From Aquanectria penicillioides (lineage: Eukaryota > Ascomycota > Sordariomycetes > Hypocreales > Nectriaceae), in contig PYIU01000001.1 of NCBI GenBank assembly GCA_003415625.1, positions 3,162,746-3,226,745 of the forward strand: a stretch of 64,000 bases of DNA, given 5' to 3'. This document shows, piece after piece, positions 30,873 through 41,883 of the stretch. The notes beneath the pieces were generated by a model, which was not told the DNA's origin, did not search any database, and saw only the letters and a list, made by a program, of their open reading frames with translations. Numbering within the stretch: the first letter of the stretch is position 1; every line of letters begins with the position of its first letter. A program made the translations under genes and the position numbers.

Positions 30873-32103
30873 TTTTATGATCCTGTTGCGAATGAAATTC
30901 ATAGAAAGGAATGGAATGATGGTGTTGAAAAAAGAGTGACGGATTGACAAAAGACAAAGGAATGAATACACACAAAGATTGCAGTCCCTCCATATCACAA
31001 AACTAAGGAGCTGCGGCTTAAATATCTTCTACCTGCTTTCTATCAGACCAGGGTACCTGAATTGGTGCGGTGATGAATATTTTCAATTTGTGGAATCAAG
31101 AGTCGCTCTCGTTGGGCACGATGCTGGATTCGGCCGCTCTCGGCATCAGACAGATGCGTGCCTGTTGAGATAGCATAATGCGTTAATCGCTCTGCATTGT
31201 TAGAGCGTTCCACTTTTGCTAGTATCAACATGCCTCCTAAAAACTGGCCCACCCCACCAACCCGAATGCCCCTGAACGTTCCAGTCGAGCGATGGTTGTT
31301 CAGGTATGGTCAACACTCAAGGACCAAGCAGACGATTAAATTGCTAGCTTTGGTTAGCTCAATAGCGTTCATGGGATTATACCCCATCTGTCGGAAGCTA
31401 CATCCGATCGACCCTTTTCAGCCTTGGCGTCGTGATATATCATTCACTCAAGCACCTGGGGCTTGTTCCACGCTCCGGCAACGTTTCGAAGTGAGGCAAT
31501 CGCTTTCCAAGAGAGTCGAGAGTGTAGTCCAAGTCTACTCTTCAGTGGAGAGTTCTTGCCACTTTTTATTAACCATTGGCTTCCCTTTTCCCCCAGGTCA
31601 TTGTTGTCATAAGACGTGAAGGTTTCCCTTGCTTGAAGGTGTTGAAACTTGGGGGAAGAAATGAAAGTGGCCAGGGATCAGCGAGTGGGAAAAAAGAAAA
31701 GAGTTGCAAAAGCACACAACAGGGGTTAGCTGATCATTGCCAACCCAACCGTCGGCCCACTGATAAGGAGCACATCAACTAGCAGATGGGACCCAGATAT
31801 TTTGTAGTACATATAGTTATGTGATCTTTTTGTCAGGTTTACGTATCAAGCTGCAAAGATAATTGGATGCGAGACTGCTGGGGGATTAGGCACGATGGCT
31901 GATCTTAGCGGATGGTCAAAGAACATGGCAATGTTACGCTACATGCCGTGGGTATGGGTCCGAAAAGGTTTACCCGGTCATCCAGTGTCGTATAACTACC
32001 ATAAAGCTGCTAATAAGAGCCTATGTATTTGTAATTTCTTGACTAACTTTATACGGAGTAGGTATAATATTATAAAATAGATAAATACATGTGAGATTCC
32101 TCT
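30873..32103. other. Spacer
   Basis: Contains the former promoter of the pectin lyase and unique sequence. The frame at 31197-31619 (plus) has no signal, domain or splice logic and is rejected as a gene. Confidence 0.5.
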
Positions 32104-32260
32104 TGTCGGTAGGCGGGGTTACTGCATGCAGTGGTTTTATTGTAGTCAATTCATCTCTATCCCTCCCTTCCTCTAGAGGAAGGGTTGAAGGCATCTTCCT
32201 TATAGAAGAGCCTGTTTCACATCCCTCTGAGACAAGCCTGTATCTCTAACACCTATGAAA
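32104..32260 (+). repeat. Repeat family E, copy 2
   Basis: Starts TGTCGGTAGGCGGGGTTACT and matches the inverse complement of 28600-28773, most clearly in the first 35 bases and in GACAAGCCT. The right boundary is not clear because another repeat begins at 32328. Confidence 0.5.
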
Positions 32261-32327
32261 CCGGACTCCGGCACCCTCCGTGACGTCTTCATCACGACGT
32301 AAAGGAACCAACACCTCTTTTATTTAT

Positions 32328-32520
32328 TGTGGGTAGGTCCCGAGGTTTGTGATGACTCAGTCAAGGTCACAGGAATAGCAGCTGCTCGGTCGTAATAATC
32401 ATCGTTGTTCTCGTATGTTCTATGCTAGCTATCGCGGGTCAAGGAGGTGTTTTGAAACCTTGTCATGTGACAGGCCTCCGGGCCCAGCTCTTTCGACCCA
32501 TCTCAAGCCTCACAGACCTT
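32328..32520 (+). repeat. 5' fragment of LTR-like repeat family D
   Basis: Matches 51136-51326: TGTGGGTAGGTCCC, ATGACTCAGTCAAGGTCACA, GTCGTAATAATCATCGTTGT, with several substitutions. It stops near CCTCACAGAC, so it is the complementary half to the fragment at 17419-17676. Confidence 0.7.
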
Positions 32521-32961
32521 TATTCTTTCACCCAATTCCACCGTTCCAACATTTATTTCATGTTTATTTTCATGGTAATATTATTTAGATTTTGGGCACA
32601 ATATTGGTACTGCAAAAAGCGATCTGCGAATCTACTCCTGCGTGACCAGCCGGAACTTTTTCGGAGCCACTGTTTATGTCAAGACCTCTGCTGGATTATT
32701 CAGTTAGTCCTCATTAATGCATTTTTCAGGATAATATACGGATAACTCACCTGTATTACAATCACCCACAAGGCGAATAGTTTTTCAACCAGTCTATGTG
32801 TATCGCCATAGAATTATATACGATGACCAGATACGCAGCTCCCTGTCTCTGAAATTCACTGACAATTTTCGGGGTCATCATCTTAGTGGCTGGTCCTCGT
32901 ATTTTGTTAAGCGGGGCAGGTGCTCTTCAACCCGCGCGCTTGCTTTGTGTGCATTTGCACA

Positions 32962-33020
32962 GCTCGTAGCCTAGCGGTTCAGAAGGCGTTTTGACGCACA
33001 AGATTCTGGGTTAAAAAAAA
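32962..33020 (+). repeat. tRNA-derived fragment ending in poly(A)
   Basis: The sequence begins like a tRNA: a 7-base stem, a D arm with GCCT/AGGC stem and A-box-like TAGCCTAGCGG. It breaks off in the T arm after CTGGGTT, where a run of eight A replaces the rest. A retroposed tRNA fragment or a SINE head is possible. It is not a functional tRNA. Confidence 0.3.
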
Positions 33021-33296
33021 GTTTGTCTTGATGAATGCATTGAAGAACGAAGTGAGACAGGGACGAGAGTGTCTTCTTTGCCGCCGGGGGCGACGGAGCG
33101 GGCACTCTGACTGACGCTCCGCCGGATCCACCCGGTCCAGGTCACGCACGGGTAACGAGTCAGGAGATTTATTGCCATATGTTCAGTGGTTCCTCAGATA
33201 ACCAGAAGCGCTATCTAAACAAAGTGGGCACCTCCTCAGCGAGATAAGGACGGGTGGGTAATCGGGTAATACCGATCATGTACCAATCTTGATCGG

Positions 33297-33314
33297 ATAC
33301 GGTCCGGCCGGTAT
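33297..33314 (+). promoter_or_regulatory. CGG-rich near-palindrome upstream of the aminotransferase
   Basis: ATACGGTCCGGCCGGTAT lies 212 bases upstream of the aminotransferase ATG. It is a near-palindrome containing CGG and CCG half-sites of the type bound by Zn2Cys6 dimers. Similar CGG-rich sites precede the D-lactate dehydrogenase and MFS genes. Binding by the local regulator is inference. Confidence 0.4.
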
Positions 33315-33525
33315 CTTCACGGTGCCCCTTACACGTGGCACCGTGATACATCCGGGTGCTATAAGTCCCCGGGTCGCTTAGCCCTGTAAGGTTGAAGCAA
33401 GCCGTTTAAAGACAGTTACCAATTAGATACAAGTTCACATTGAGTCTGATTGGAGATCCAGTCCAAGTCGTCACGAAATTGCGATCTGATCTAAAAAAAC
33501 AACCTCAATTATCGAGACAAGAAAA

Positions 33526-34945
33526 ATGAACGGTACATTCAAAGACTATCCCAAGCCCGCCAAGCGCGTAGCACAGCAACCTGAAGATGTCTGGTAGGAA
33601 CCCTGTCCGATCCCTCCGTTCATACCCCTTGACTGGGGGATGTGGGCCAAATGCTGAATGACAAATAAGGTCTATTGTGAACGATGCAGCATCGAAGTCC
33701 CCTGTCCAGCCCGTGGTAAATATGGGCCAGGGATTCTTGTAAGTACATCATGTTGAAATACTTTGCGACGTCGGTCTTGGTCTAACAGTTCGTCCTGTTA
33801 GTGGCTATAATCCGCCAGATTTCCTCTTGCAGGTGGCAAAGGCTGCCCTCGACAGGGTTGACGCCAACCAGTACTCACCAACAAAGGGACGCTTAAACCT
33901 CAGACAAGCGATTGCACGCCATTATGCCACTTCCCTTGAAAGAGAAATTGATCCAGAAAGCGAGGTTAGCATTACAACCGGTGCCAACGAAGGCATCCTT
34001 AGTGCATTCATGGCCTTCATCGAGCAAGGTGATGAAGTCATTGTGTTCGAGCCATTCTTTGATCAGTATATTAGCAACATTCAGATGGCTGGCGGCACGA
34101 TCAAATACGTTCCTCTAATCCCCCCAGCCAAGGGAGACAAGGAAACGTCCTCGTCTGCTGACTGGCTGATCGATGAGGAAAAGTTAAAGAATGTCTTCTC
34201 CCCCAAAACCAGAATGCTGGTCTTGAACTCACCTCACAACCCGGTTGGCAAGGTCTTTTCTCCAGAAGAGCTAACGCTCATTGGAAATTTATGTGTTGAC
34301 CACGGAACCATTATTATCGCCGATGACGTCTACGACAGTTTGACATTTGTCCCTTCTAAAAGAATGGCAGCTTTGTCTCCTGCCATTTGGAACTCAACTC
34401 TGACAGTTGGTTCCGCTGGGAAAACCTTCTATGCTACGGGTTGGCGTGTGGGCTTTCTTATTGGGCCTAGTCATCTCATCAAATATGTGGCCGCTGCTCA
34501 CATGCGCATTTGCTACTCAAGCCCAAGCCCGCTCCAGGAGGCCTGTGCGATCGGCTACCCTATGGCAACGCAATTTGGTTTCTGGAAGACGTGCCGGGAT
34601 GATATGCAAGCCAAGATTAAGCGATTTGTGCAAGTATTTGACGAACTTGGCCTATCATACTCTTCACCTCAAGGCGGTTACTTCGTTTTGGCCAATTTCT
34701 CCCGAGTCAAGATTCCAGAGGACTTTTCGTTTCCTCCCCATGTCGCCTCAAGACCAAGAGACTTCAGACTTTCTTGGTTTCTCATCGTCCAATTCGGCGT
34801 TGCGGCAATCCCACCGAGCGAATTCTATCTCCCAGAGAATGCGCACGTAGCGGAAAACTATTTACGGTTTGCGGTGTGCAAAGAGGACAGCGTATTAGAC
34901 GCTGCCAAGGAGAAACTGAAGGGGTTGTCGAGTTACATCATCTAG
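33526..34945 (+). CDS. PLP-dependent aminotransferase (kynurenine aminotransferase / Bna3-like)
   Basis: Three exons: 33526-33593, 33670-33738 and 33802-34945 (426 aa). Intron 1 ends in AAG rather than CAG/TAG. The join is nevertheless certain because it restores DVWSIVNDAA and VNMGQGFF, which are well conserved in the family; intron 2 (GTAAGT...TTAG) restores FGYNPPDF. Fold type I class I/II aminotransferase: NQYSPTKGR near residue 60, the NSPHNPVGKVF block, DDVYDSLTF, and the PLP-binding lysine in GSAGKTFYATGW (K253). The enzyme moves an amino group from an amino acid such as kynurenine, glutamine or a hydrophobic residue to a 2-oxo acid; substrate range cannot be read from sequence. It is convergent with the D-lactate dehydrogenase-like gene 0.65 kb away. 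No lesions are seen. Confidence 0.9.
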
Positions 34946-35591
34946 AGCTTTAAATTTTACCAGGTATATTCCATGCCGACCAATGTTTACAAGTCCCAAA
35001 GAACTAACGCCGTGTAATGCCTGAAATCTAATCTAGGAATGTTGTTTCGGAGGTTGATCTATGCAAGCGATGGAATCAAAGATGGACAAATGATAATAGG
35101 AATACTAGACAAAATTAAGTGGTTGGACCAGACTTTAGTGACCAACTTCGGTGTCAAGATTGCGGGTGAGAACTCACAATGCCAACTGGTAGTGTTATAT
35201 GTTTTCGATGATGGAGGTAGGACGATCCTTCTGCTGAATGTGTCACTGACTATTCTTTACATTTATATAGCACTTGATCTTAGTAAATCGATGCGTGTAG
35301 TTATAAAATCTTGCGAAATATTATGACTCGATATAGAGAGAGAGTAATCATGAAACCGACGAATATAGAAGTGCTAAAATGAATTTTTGGGCTCGTGATC
35401 TTTATTGAATCATCTTCTAGTTGCATAGTCAATTTTATCCTCAGTAGTCGTAACATGTCCACCTGTTCTCTCCTTTCCAAAAGCCCCTTCGATACATAAT
35501 TCCATGGTTAATGACTAGTCCACAGCCTATTTTTGTACCAATAAATAAATATCTAGCTAAACTTATACCATCTTCCCCTATAAAACTCATC
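34946..35591. other. Convergent intergenic region
   Basis: AT-rich 3' regions of two converging genes. The 95-codon frame at 35039-35326 has no recognisable feature. Confidence 0.55.
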
Positions 35592-37553
35592 TCATCGGTA
35601 CCCTATCTGTTTTGGTGCTGGGATAACTCTTGAGCCTTCAGGGATATCGAACACCTTTCCAGGGTTCATAATCCATCTTTTCATTGTCAGAATAACCAAT
35701 CCGTCAGTTATAGGCACCAGTCACTTACTTAGGATCCAAGGCTTGTTTTAGCAGCTTCATTACTTTTATTGTTCCTGGGCCGAGCTCGTTGACCAAGCAA
35801 TCCTGTCATCATTAGTTCACAACACATCTTCGCGAATCTTTCAAAGCACATACCATTTTCCCCATTCCGATTGCATGCTCTCCAGATACTGTTCCCTCCA
35901 TTTCTAGAGCGCGATCAATCATTCTGTGTATTGCTTTTTCAACCTTGGCATGAACAACCGGGTCCTTTGGATCATACATCAAGGCTTCATGAAAGTTACC
36001 GTCACCGACATGCCCAACAATGCTTGTGAATATACCTAGTTCATCTCCTTCCTTTTTAGAGATTTCAACTATTTCTGCAAGTCTGGAAATTGGGACGGCG
36101 ACGTCGGTAGACCAAATTGCATATCCCTCAGGTTTGATAGAGGTCATCGTCCACAGAGCCTCCTTTCTCGCGGCCCACAGACTAACCTCCTCCTCCTTGT
36201 TCTTTGCGAAGAAATAATTTTGAGGATTAGTTGTCTTGATGATGCTTTTGACTCGAGAGATATCGCCCTGCACACCCTCTTTCGTAGGTCCAGAAAACTT
36301 GATGAACAGGGATGCTTTCTCATCCCAGTTGATTTTTCGGACGTTTTCGCTTCCGTGGCGTTTTATGACACCCATTTGGACATCATCCATAATTTCAATG
36401 GCTGCAAGAAAAATTCCGGACCTAATGAGTTTTGAGGCCGCAGAAGCAGCATCAGACACATTGGCAAAGGAAACCACGGCCACACCTGTTTCTTTGGGAA
36501 CCACGGCAAGTTTTAACGTAATTTCGGTTACGATTCCCAATGTACCTTCAGAGCCAACAAATAGTGCGGTCAGATTGTAGCCAGCGGATGTTTTTCGAGG
36601 CCGCCTTCGAGTCTTGATCACTTCACCGTCTGCGAGGACGACGGTCAGGTTAATAACCCAGTCCTTCATGGTACCATAGCGAAACGCATTTGTCCCACTG
36701 CAGTTTGTGGACACCATTCCACCAACAGTTGCGGTTGGTGAAGGGTCAAGAGGCAGGAACAGGTCCTCGTGTTGGATCTGCCTATTGAGGTCCGTCCAAT
36801 TCACGCCAGGTTGTACAATGACGTCCATGTCATCAGGGTGAAATGCCACGACCTTATTCATAAAAGTAAAGTCAATAACGATCCCACTATATGGTGACGC
36901 AAAATTGCCTTCAATAGACGACCCAGCACCATAGGGAACTCAGGCAATCATTAGCGTTCGGGAAATTATCTTAGGTGGGAAACGACATACCTATCGGCAC
37001 GCCATATTTATTGCAGATAGAAGCTGCCTTGGACACATCTTCGGTAGTTTTGGGGTACACAATAGCCACTGCTCGGCCCACCGAATTGCAACTAGACCAG
37101 TCGGAAGCGCCATGACAATGAATGTCTTCCTCATCGAAACTAATTGCATCATCGCCAAGGGCAGTTTGAATCTCTCTGGCCGCCTAAGGTACGTGTTAGT
37201 TAAATCTTTGCCGTTTTTTTTGTGCTGATCCCTGTTATTTTGACAACGGGGCCCAGAGGCCATACATTCATCATGCCATCCTGACCGGCGTAGGCGACCT
37301 TTAGCAGGCCTTTAGGCTTCTCAACACCGACGTGACCGAGGGCAGCTCCAGCAAAAAATGCCAGGCACAGCATCGCTCCGATCATGCGAAACCCGGTTGT
37401 TGGCTTTCTCGCACCTCGTCCAATATTTGGCTGAGACGCGTATGACCTCCTCAATGGTACATCCCGGAGAGTCAGGCCCACACGGATCAATATTCCTGGT
37501 GGAAGTTGTCTCTGACAAACCCGGAGGTATGGTTGGCTCGCAATACGTAGCAT
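35592..37553 (-). CDS. Mitochondrial FAD-linked D-lactate dehydrogenase (cytochrome) / D-2-hydroxyacid dehydrogenase
   Basis: Five exons on the minus strand: 37266-37553, 36991-37183, 35854-36938, 35729-35802 and 35592-35676, giving 574 aa. Introns are 82, 52, 51 and 52 bp with GTATG or GTAAG donors. The N-terminus is Arg-rich and presequence-like (MLRIASQPYLRVCQRQ), followed by one hydrophobic span (MIGAMLCLAFFAGAALG), as expected for an inner-membrane, intermembrane-space enzyme. FAD-binding PCMH motifs: PYGAGSSIEGNF, GGMVSTNCSGTNAFRYG and GSEGTLGIVTEITLKL. C-terminal oxidase domain: HVGDGNFHEALMY and GEHAIGMGKM, ending in the usual WIMNPGKVF block. It oxidises D-2-hydroxy acids to 2-oxo acids, passing electrons to cytochrome c. 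No damage is seen. The substrate is inferred only from the family (Dld1-like). Confidence 0.92.
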
Positions 37554-37714
37554 GATGAGTTTTCTAGCCGGCACTCCTAGTCGCGATGAATAAGGACCAA
37601 ATCAGGGCTCGAACTTGGCCAGCTTGGCAGATATCTACGAAATCTCATTCTCTAGAGATAGGGTCGATATCCGGCCGATTCAGCTAGTTCTCCGCATTTC
37701 ATGCCGGAGAGCAT

Positions 37715-37734
37715 CCGCCGGCTCAATCCGGCGG
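37715..37734. promoter_or_regulatory. Perfect CCGCCGG-N6-CCGGCGG inverted repeat upstream of D-LDH
   Basis: Two 7-base arms separated by CTCAAT form an exact inverted repeat 162 bases upstream of the D-LDH start. A further GATATCCGGCCGATT lies at 37666-37680. CGG-containing inverted repeats are the classical target of Zn2Cys6 homodimers, and such a regulator is encoded about 1 kb to the right. Confidence 0.5.
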
Positions 37735-38026
37735 TTCAGGCCGCGTCATTTTCATCCAGCGACCCCTCAGTAGGCGCCTGGTATCTGGCACGTGGGGAGA
37801 TAGGCAAAGCCTCCACGCCAGCATGCCGCAGACGTGCGAATGGATCCGTTTGTGCAAAGATGCGAGGCCTCACCAGCTTGGAGACCAGTGACGCGTGCCA
37901 GTCTCTAGTCTGAGCGGCTAGGCACTGGGCTGATTCACAAGTGATGATAGAATGAGGATAAAGTAAAATAAGGTGACAACAGGCCACCATGAGGGTTGGG
38001 AGACGCTAAATAACGACAGTAGAATA

Positions 38027-38172
38027 CTGTAAAAACTCAGCAATTTCGACCACCTTAGTTTCTTCAAGAAAGTGCAGAAAAAGTACACACAACCAATTAT
38101 GTGACGGAGAATTTCCTTTTCATTGGAGATCCCGTCGACGCTAAGGTGGTCGAATTTGCTGAGTTTTTACGG
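38027..38172. mobile_element. MITE (146 bp) with 32-bp terminal inverted repeats and TA duplication
   Basis: The ends CTGTAAAAACTCAGCAA... and its inverse at 38141-38172 pair over about 32 bases with two mismatches. Both sides are flanked by TA (38025-38026, 38173-38174), as for Tc1/mariner-type elements. It has no coding capacity. It sits in the divergent space between the D-LDH gene and the Zn2Cys6 gene, about 0.5 kb from each start, and can fold into a long hairpin. Confidence 0.8.
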
Positions 38173-38681
38173 TATAAAGATGAAGAGGGAGTGCTGGGAG
38201 ATGTGGAAGCCATGCAGTCATGAGTTAGTTCTCCTTTTCCGGTTGAAAGTCGTGTGGGTGGTTACGTGCTGCACATAGACCAGCAAGTTTTGACACGTTT
38301 TAGGCACGATTTGAGCTATATTTTTTTGTCGAAAATGAATCGAACGGTATCTAATAACAGCTCAAAGCAAGGGTGAGTATCTACGAAAACATCAAAGATG
38401 GGCTGATGAAAAAGAAATGGAAAATGCAGTGTAGGGTAGCCGGCATTGCCTAAAAAATGGCACCTTGTCATGGCAGAACGCAGAGTAGCGTTCTGGTATC
38501 TGGAACTAGCCCACTACAGGCCCACCGCCAGGTGAGAGAGCTGGGGTATCACCAGATAAGCGGATTTGAGAGAGGGGCAATCACAGGACTTCCCCAGCCT
38601 CGGCTTTCCACATTGTCTCTGTTGGATATTTCCCCCCCCTTTGTACTACTTGTTGTTACGAATCCTCACACCTTGGCCGCA

Positions 38682-41076
38682 ATGGACTTGAACGGATCCC
38701 GAGAGGAGAGGCCATTGAAACGCACCCGCCAAGCTTGTGACTTGTGTCGGTCTGTGTGATCCCTTTTGCGACCTGTCATGGAGCTTATCTGACCGCGCCG
38801 CAGGCGGAAGAAATCCAAATGCTCCGGCGAGCGACCAGCCTGTGCAACATGCGAAAGGCTGCAACAGTCGTGTTCCTATTCGCTGGAGTTTCCATTTGCG
38901 TTCCCCGAGTCGCAGGACCAGCAGCAAGAGCTTGCGAATGAAAATATCGATGCACGCATGCGCTCGGTGGTTGCCGAGTCGGAGAGAAGAATGGTGAGAG
39001 CTCGCTGCTTTTGATGCCCCTCGTCGACTATCTTTTCGCTGAGCTCTTATGACAGCAAATGCGAATAGACTTGCTGGAATCGACCCTTGCTGGAATAGTC
39101 CCGGCGATGAGGAGTGACTCATCGCCCCGGACCTCAGCGAATTCATCACAGACACGTCAAGATCGACGTGCCATCAGTCCAGCCCTGACCCAGTTCACGA
39201 CGGCAGCTTTGAGGGCGACCTCTTACTCTCCATCAAACCCTTCATTATTGACAGCTGAACTTCCGCCCGAGGCAACCATTCATTTTTTCGCGGAATCATA
39301 CATGCTCTATTGTGATTCTCAGCCTCTTCCCCTGTTTCACCGCGACACTTTCCTTTCGTCCTTCTCCAATCGTGATGACGAAATAGTGTATGCGGTCTTG
39401 GCCATCGCTTTCAAGGTCTCGACAAAGCCTCATGGCAATCAGCACTGCCACCAGATCGACGTCAAGAGGTATATTGACATCGCTCACCAGCTTGCGATGA
39501 CACGAGTCATGTCGCGCCATGTGGAATTGTCTACCTTGCAGACCTTTATTTTATTGGCTTTCTATGAGCTATCATGTGCGTGTGCCAATGAAAATGAAGC
39601 CTCTGAAACAAGACTCTAACTTCAGCATTCTTGAATTCTCAAAGTCACTGGAAATTTAGACCAGTGCAGGCTTCATTTCTCGATGGCATCAACCCTTGCT
39701 AGGTGCGCTCAACTGTATCGGGAGAGGTTAGAAGGCCGGCCAGAATGGGAATTAGAGGAGCGACGGCTTTGCTATTGGGGAATAATACTCATGCATAGGT
39801 TGCTGGGAGACCCTGATATCACATGTCCCGAACACAGCAAATACCCGGCTCCTCTATTCCCGATCAGTGCTTCCTCACCCCCAGCAATCGCGGCTACTCC
39901 GGAAGGGCGACGTCTGGCAGCTGCTCCTCGATCAGACCAAACAGAGGGAATCGTTTCCATTGTTCTTCGCCTTAGCCAAGTTTGGTCCATGACCCAAATC
40001 TATGTCAAGAGTCAACGACCGCCCATACGACCTGTTTCCCCTTGGTGTCCTGACTCGGAGTATGACAGAGCGATCAAAGCCATTCAGGAACTTGGACAGC
40101 AATTGCCTCCAGTTCACCGATATCGGTGCATCCGTTTGGCACATCTCACTGGAGGCGAGCTTGAGGAATCTCGAGAATACTGGGCACCATGGTTTCTCAG
40201 CCGCTTTCTGTATCATACTATTCTCTGCCTGCTAACCCACCCTGTCCTTGTACTTCTTCAACTACAGGGGAGTAGGGATGTATCAGAAGTGTTTCTCCAA
40301 CAAGCCAATTCACTATTATCACACCACACGAACTGGATCCTTCACTTTATTGAGTTTCTAGATTCCAAACAATTTTATATATCCGATCCCGTCATTGGTT
40401 ACTGCGCAGCTGTGGCCGGCACGATCGAGCTATATCAGAGTTTTGCCGCAGTTGATCAAAATACCGTGAAAAAGAAACGACAAGGTTACCATCAACTCTT
40501 GACATTTCTGTCGGGGATTTCTCATCGTTGGCCCTGTATGAGACAGACTGTAAGATGCTGTCGAATAATCATTCCGGTACACTCTGCTAACATTCCTACA
40601 AGACAAGAAAGCTGGAGAGCCTTGCAGAAACCATGTCCATGTCATATGAAACAACCCTTAGTCGCCAACGAAATAGTATCTCTGTTGATATTTCGGGCTT
40701 TTTTGAAATCCTAGAATTCTCCTCCTTTTTTTCAGTGGCCCAGTCAGCGGAGACGGACAATAATATCCTTGGGTCGACGTTGACTTTCCACTCGTCTCAA
40801 CACCCATCTAGACAAACTAGTCTTGTGTGCTTACCACCAATCACATCAATAGATCGCACAATAAGTAGGCCATTTCAGGGTCACCCACCAGAAATTGTTG
40901 AGGATGCAGCCCTTCAAGTGTTTGACGAATCGTCAAATTCACGACCTTTGGGCAATGATATGTTGCTTCCAGCCGATCAGTTCTTCGGCGGTTATTTTAA
41001 TACCCACACGACAGGAGTTGACCTGATTTTTGGGATACCCGGTATCAATGAACCTTCGATTAATGATTTGGGATAA
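38682..41076 (+). CDS. Zn2Cys6 fungal transcription factor
   Basis: Five exons: 38682-38749, 38804-38993, 39056-39575, 39645-40549 and 40603-41076 (718 aa). The first splice (donor GTCTGT) reconstructs a textbook binuclear zinc cluster, C19-x2-C22-x6-C29-x6-C36-x2-C39-x6-C46, with basic RRKKSK. A helical linker (ERRMQMRIDLLE) follows. The middle region (residues 190-500) is the fungal-specific transcription factor domain, with FAESYMLYCDSQPLPLFHRDTF near its start. Intron 3 is the weak point: the pyrimidine-rich TTCAG at 39621-39625 gives a frameshift, and only an AAG acceptor at 39642-39644 keeps the frame (FTGNLDQCRLHFSMAS). Intron 4 also needs an AAG acceptor. It is likely a local regulator of the flanking D-LDH, aminotransferase and MFS genes, judging by position and CGG motifs. 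Confidence 0.85.
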
Positions 41077-41750
41077 GGAAATAGACTATGGCCTTTGTAC
41101 AGAATTAAGTGACCGGGATTGTCGGGATGAGAATGTTAAAACGGATTGGTATTATGACACACCAACGGCGAAGGCTCTGGCCCTTGCCTAAGATTTTCAT
41201 TTCCAGCACATAATCCACGAAATTGGATTGCCCGATAGGCTGAAAAATGCTTCAAATTCATAGCGAAAATAACTACGAGAAATTTGCAGAGGCATGTGGA
41301 TTGGTATACACGACGGTAATCTATGCCGATAAGGGATTGTGTGATGTTGTTGTCTAGACTACATAACAACTCTTATGCTCTTGATGGAGCGCATATGCAG
41401 CGCGAAATGCGGGTGCAGCCAGAGCTACCGTATGCTCTTGTACCGTACAGCAGGGAAATGAAGAAGAAATCGGGATTCAAAACTACCAAACGGTCCAACC
41501 CGTCGTGGATGGATGAAGTGCCAGCAACTTCAAAGAGCCGGAGTCGACGAAACTTGTGGAACATGGAGGGCGTGAGCAAATACATGTTTCTGTGAGAGGT
41601 GGCGCGCTTGGGCCACCCCTCAACAAAACTCTCCCTTTTATTTATGTATGCTGTCGCGAGTATATATGGCCTATTTGCATTAGTACCTGTAGTAAGGTGC
41701 CTTACACTTTTGCTAGTGGCATAGTGGGTTTTACGCGTGACATATGCTAT
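41077..41750. other. Downstream spacer
   Basis: No gene is supported. The 90-codon frame at 41323-41595 has no domain. The segment AAGGTGCCTTACACTTTTGC near 41696 resembles AAGGCGACCTTACACTTTTGCC inside the small nested LTR element at 50.4 kb, so a short LTR scrap may lie here. Confidence 0.4.
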
Positions 41751-41883
41751 TGTCAGGTTGTGTATGTGTTATAATGATATTACTATGGATGAGGGGTTAA
41801 ACGCATGTACTAAGACCTGGCTGAGGGATTTATCCCCACCTTATCCACACACACACCAGGAATAAGAATCTGGGTTCATGACA
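41751..41883 (-). mobile_element. Solo LTR (133 bp) of the copia family
   Basis: The inverse complement of this segment differs from the LTRs at 45228-45360 and 50841-50973 at only a handful of positions. It is flanked by GCTAT on both sides (41746-41750 and 41884-41888), a perfect 5-bp target duplication. The internal region has been lost by LTR recombination. Confidence 0.92.

Larger units (their letters stand above)
32521..33525. other. Spacer and promoter of the aminotransferase gene
   Basis: No protein gene is seen. The right half, from about 33060, is GC-rich and carries CGG/CCG motifs (see 33297-33314), consistent with the upstream region of the gene starting at 33526. Confidence 0.5.

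Noticed and set aside
31197..31619. 140-codon plus-strand frame
   Set aside because: No recognisable feature and a composition typical of non-coding sequence.
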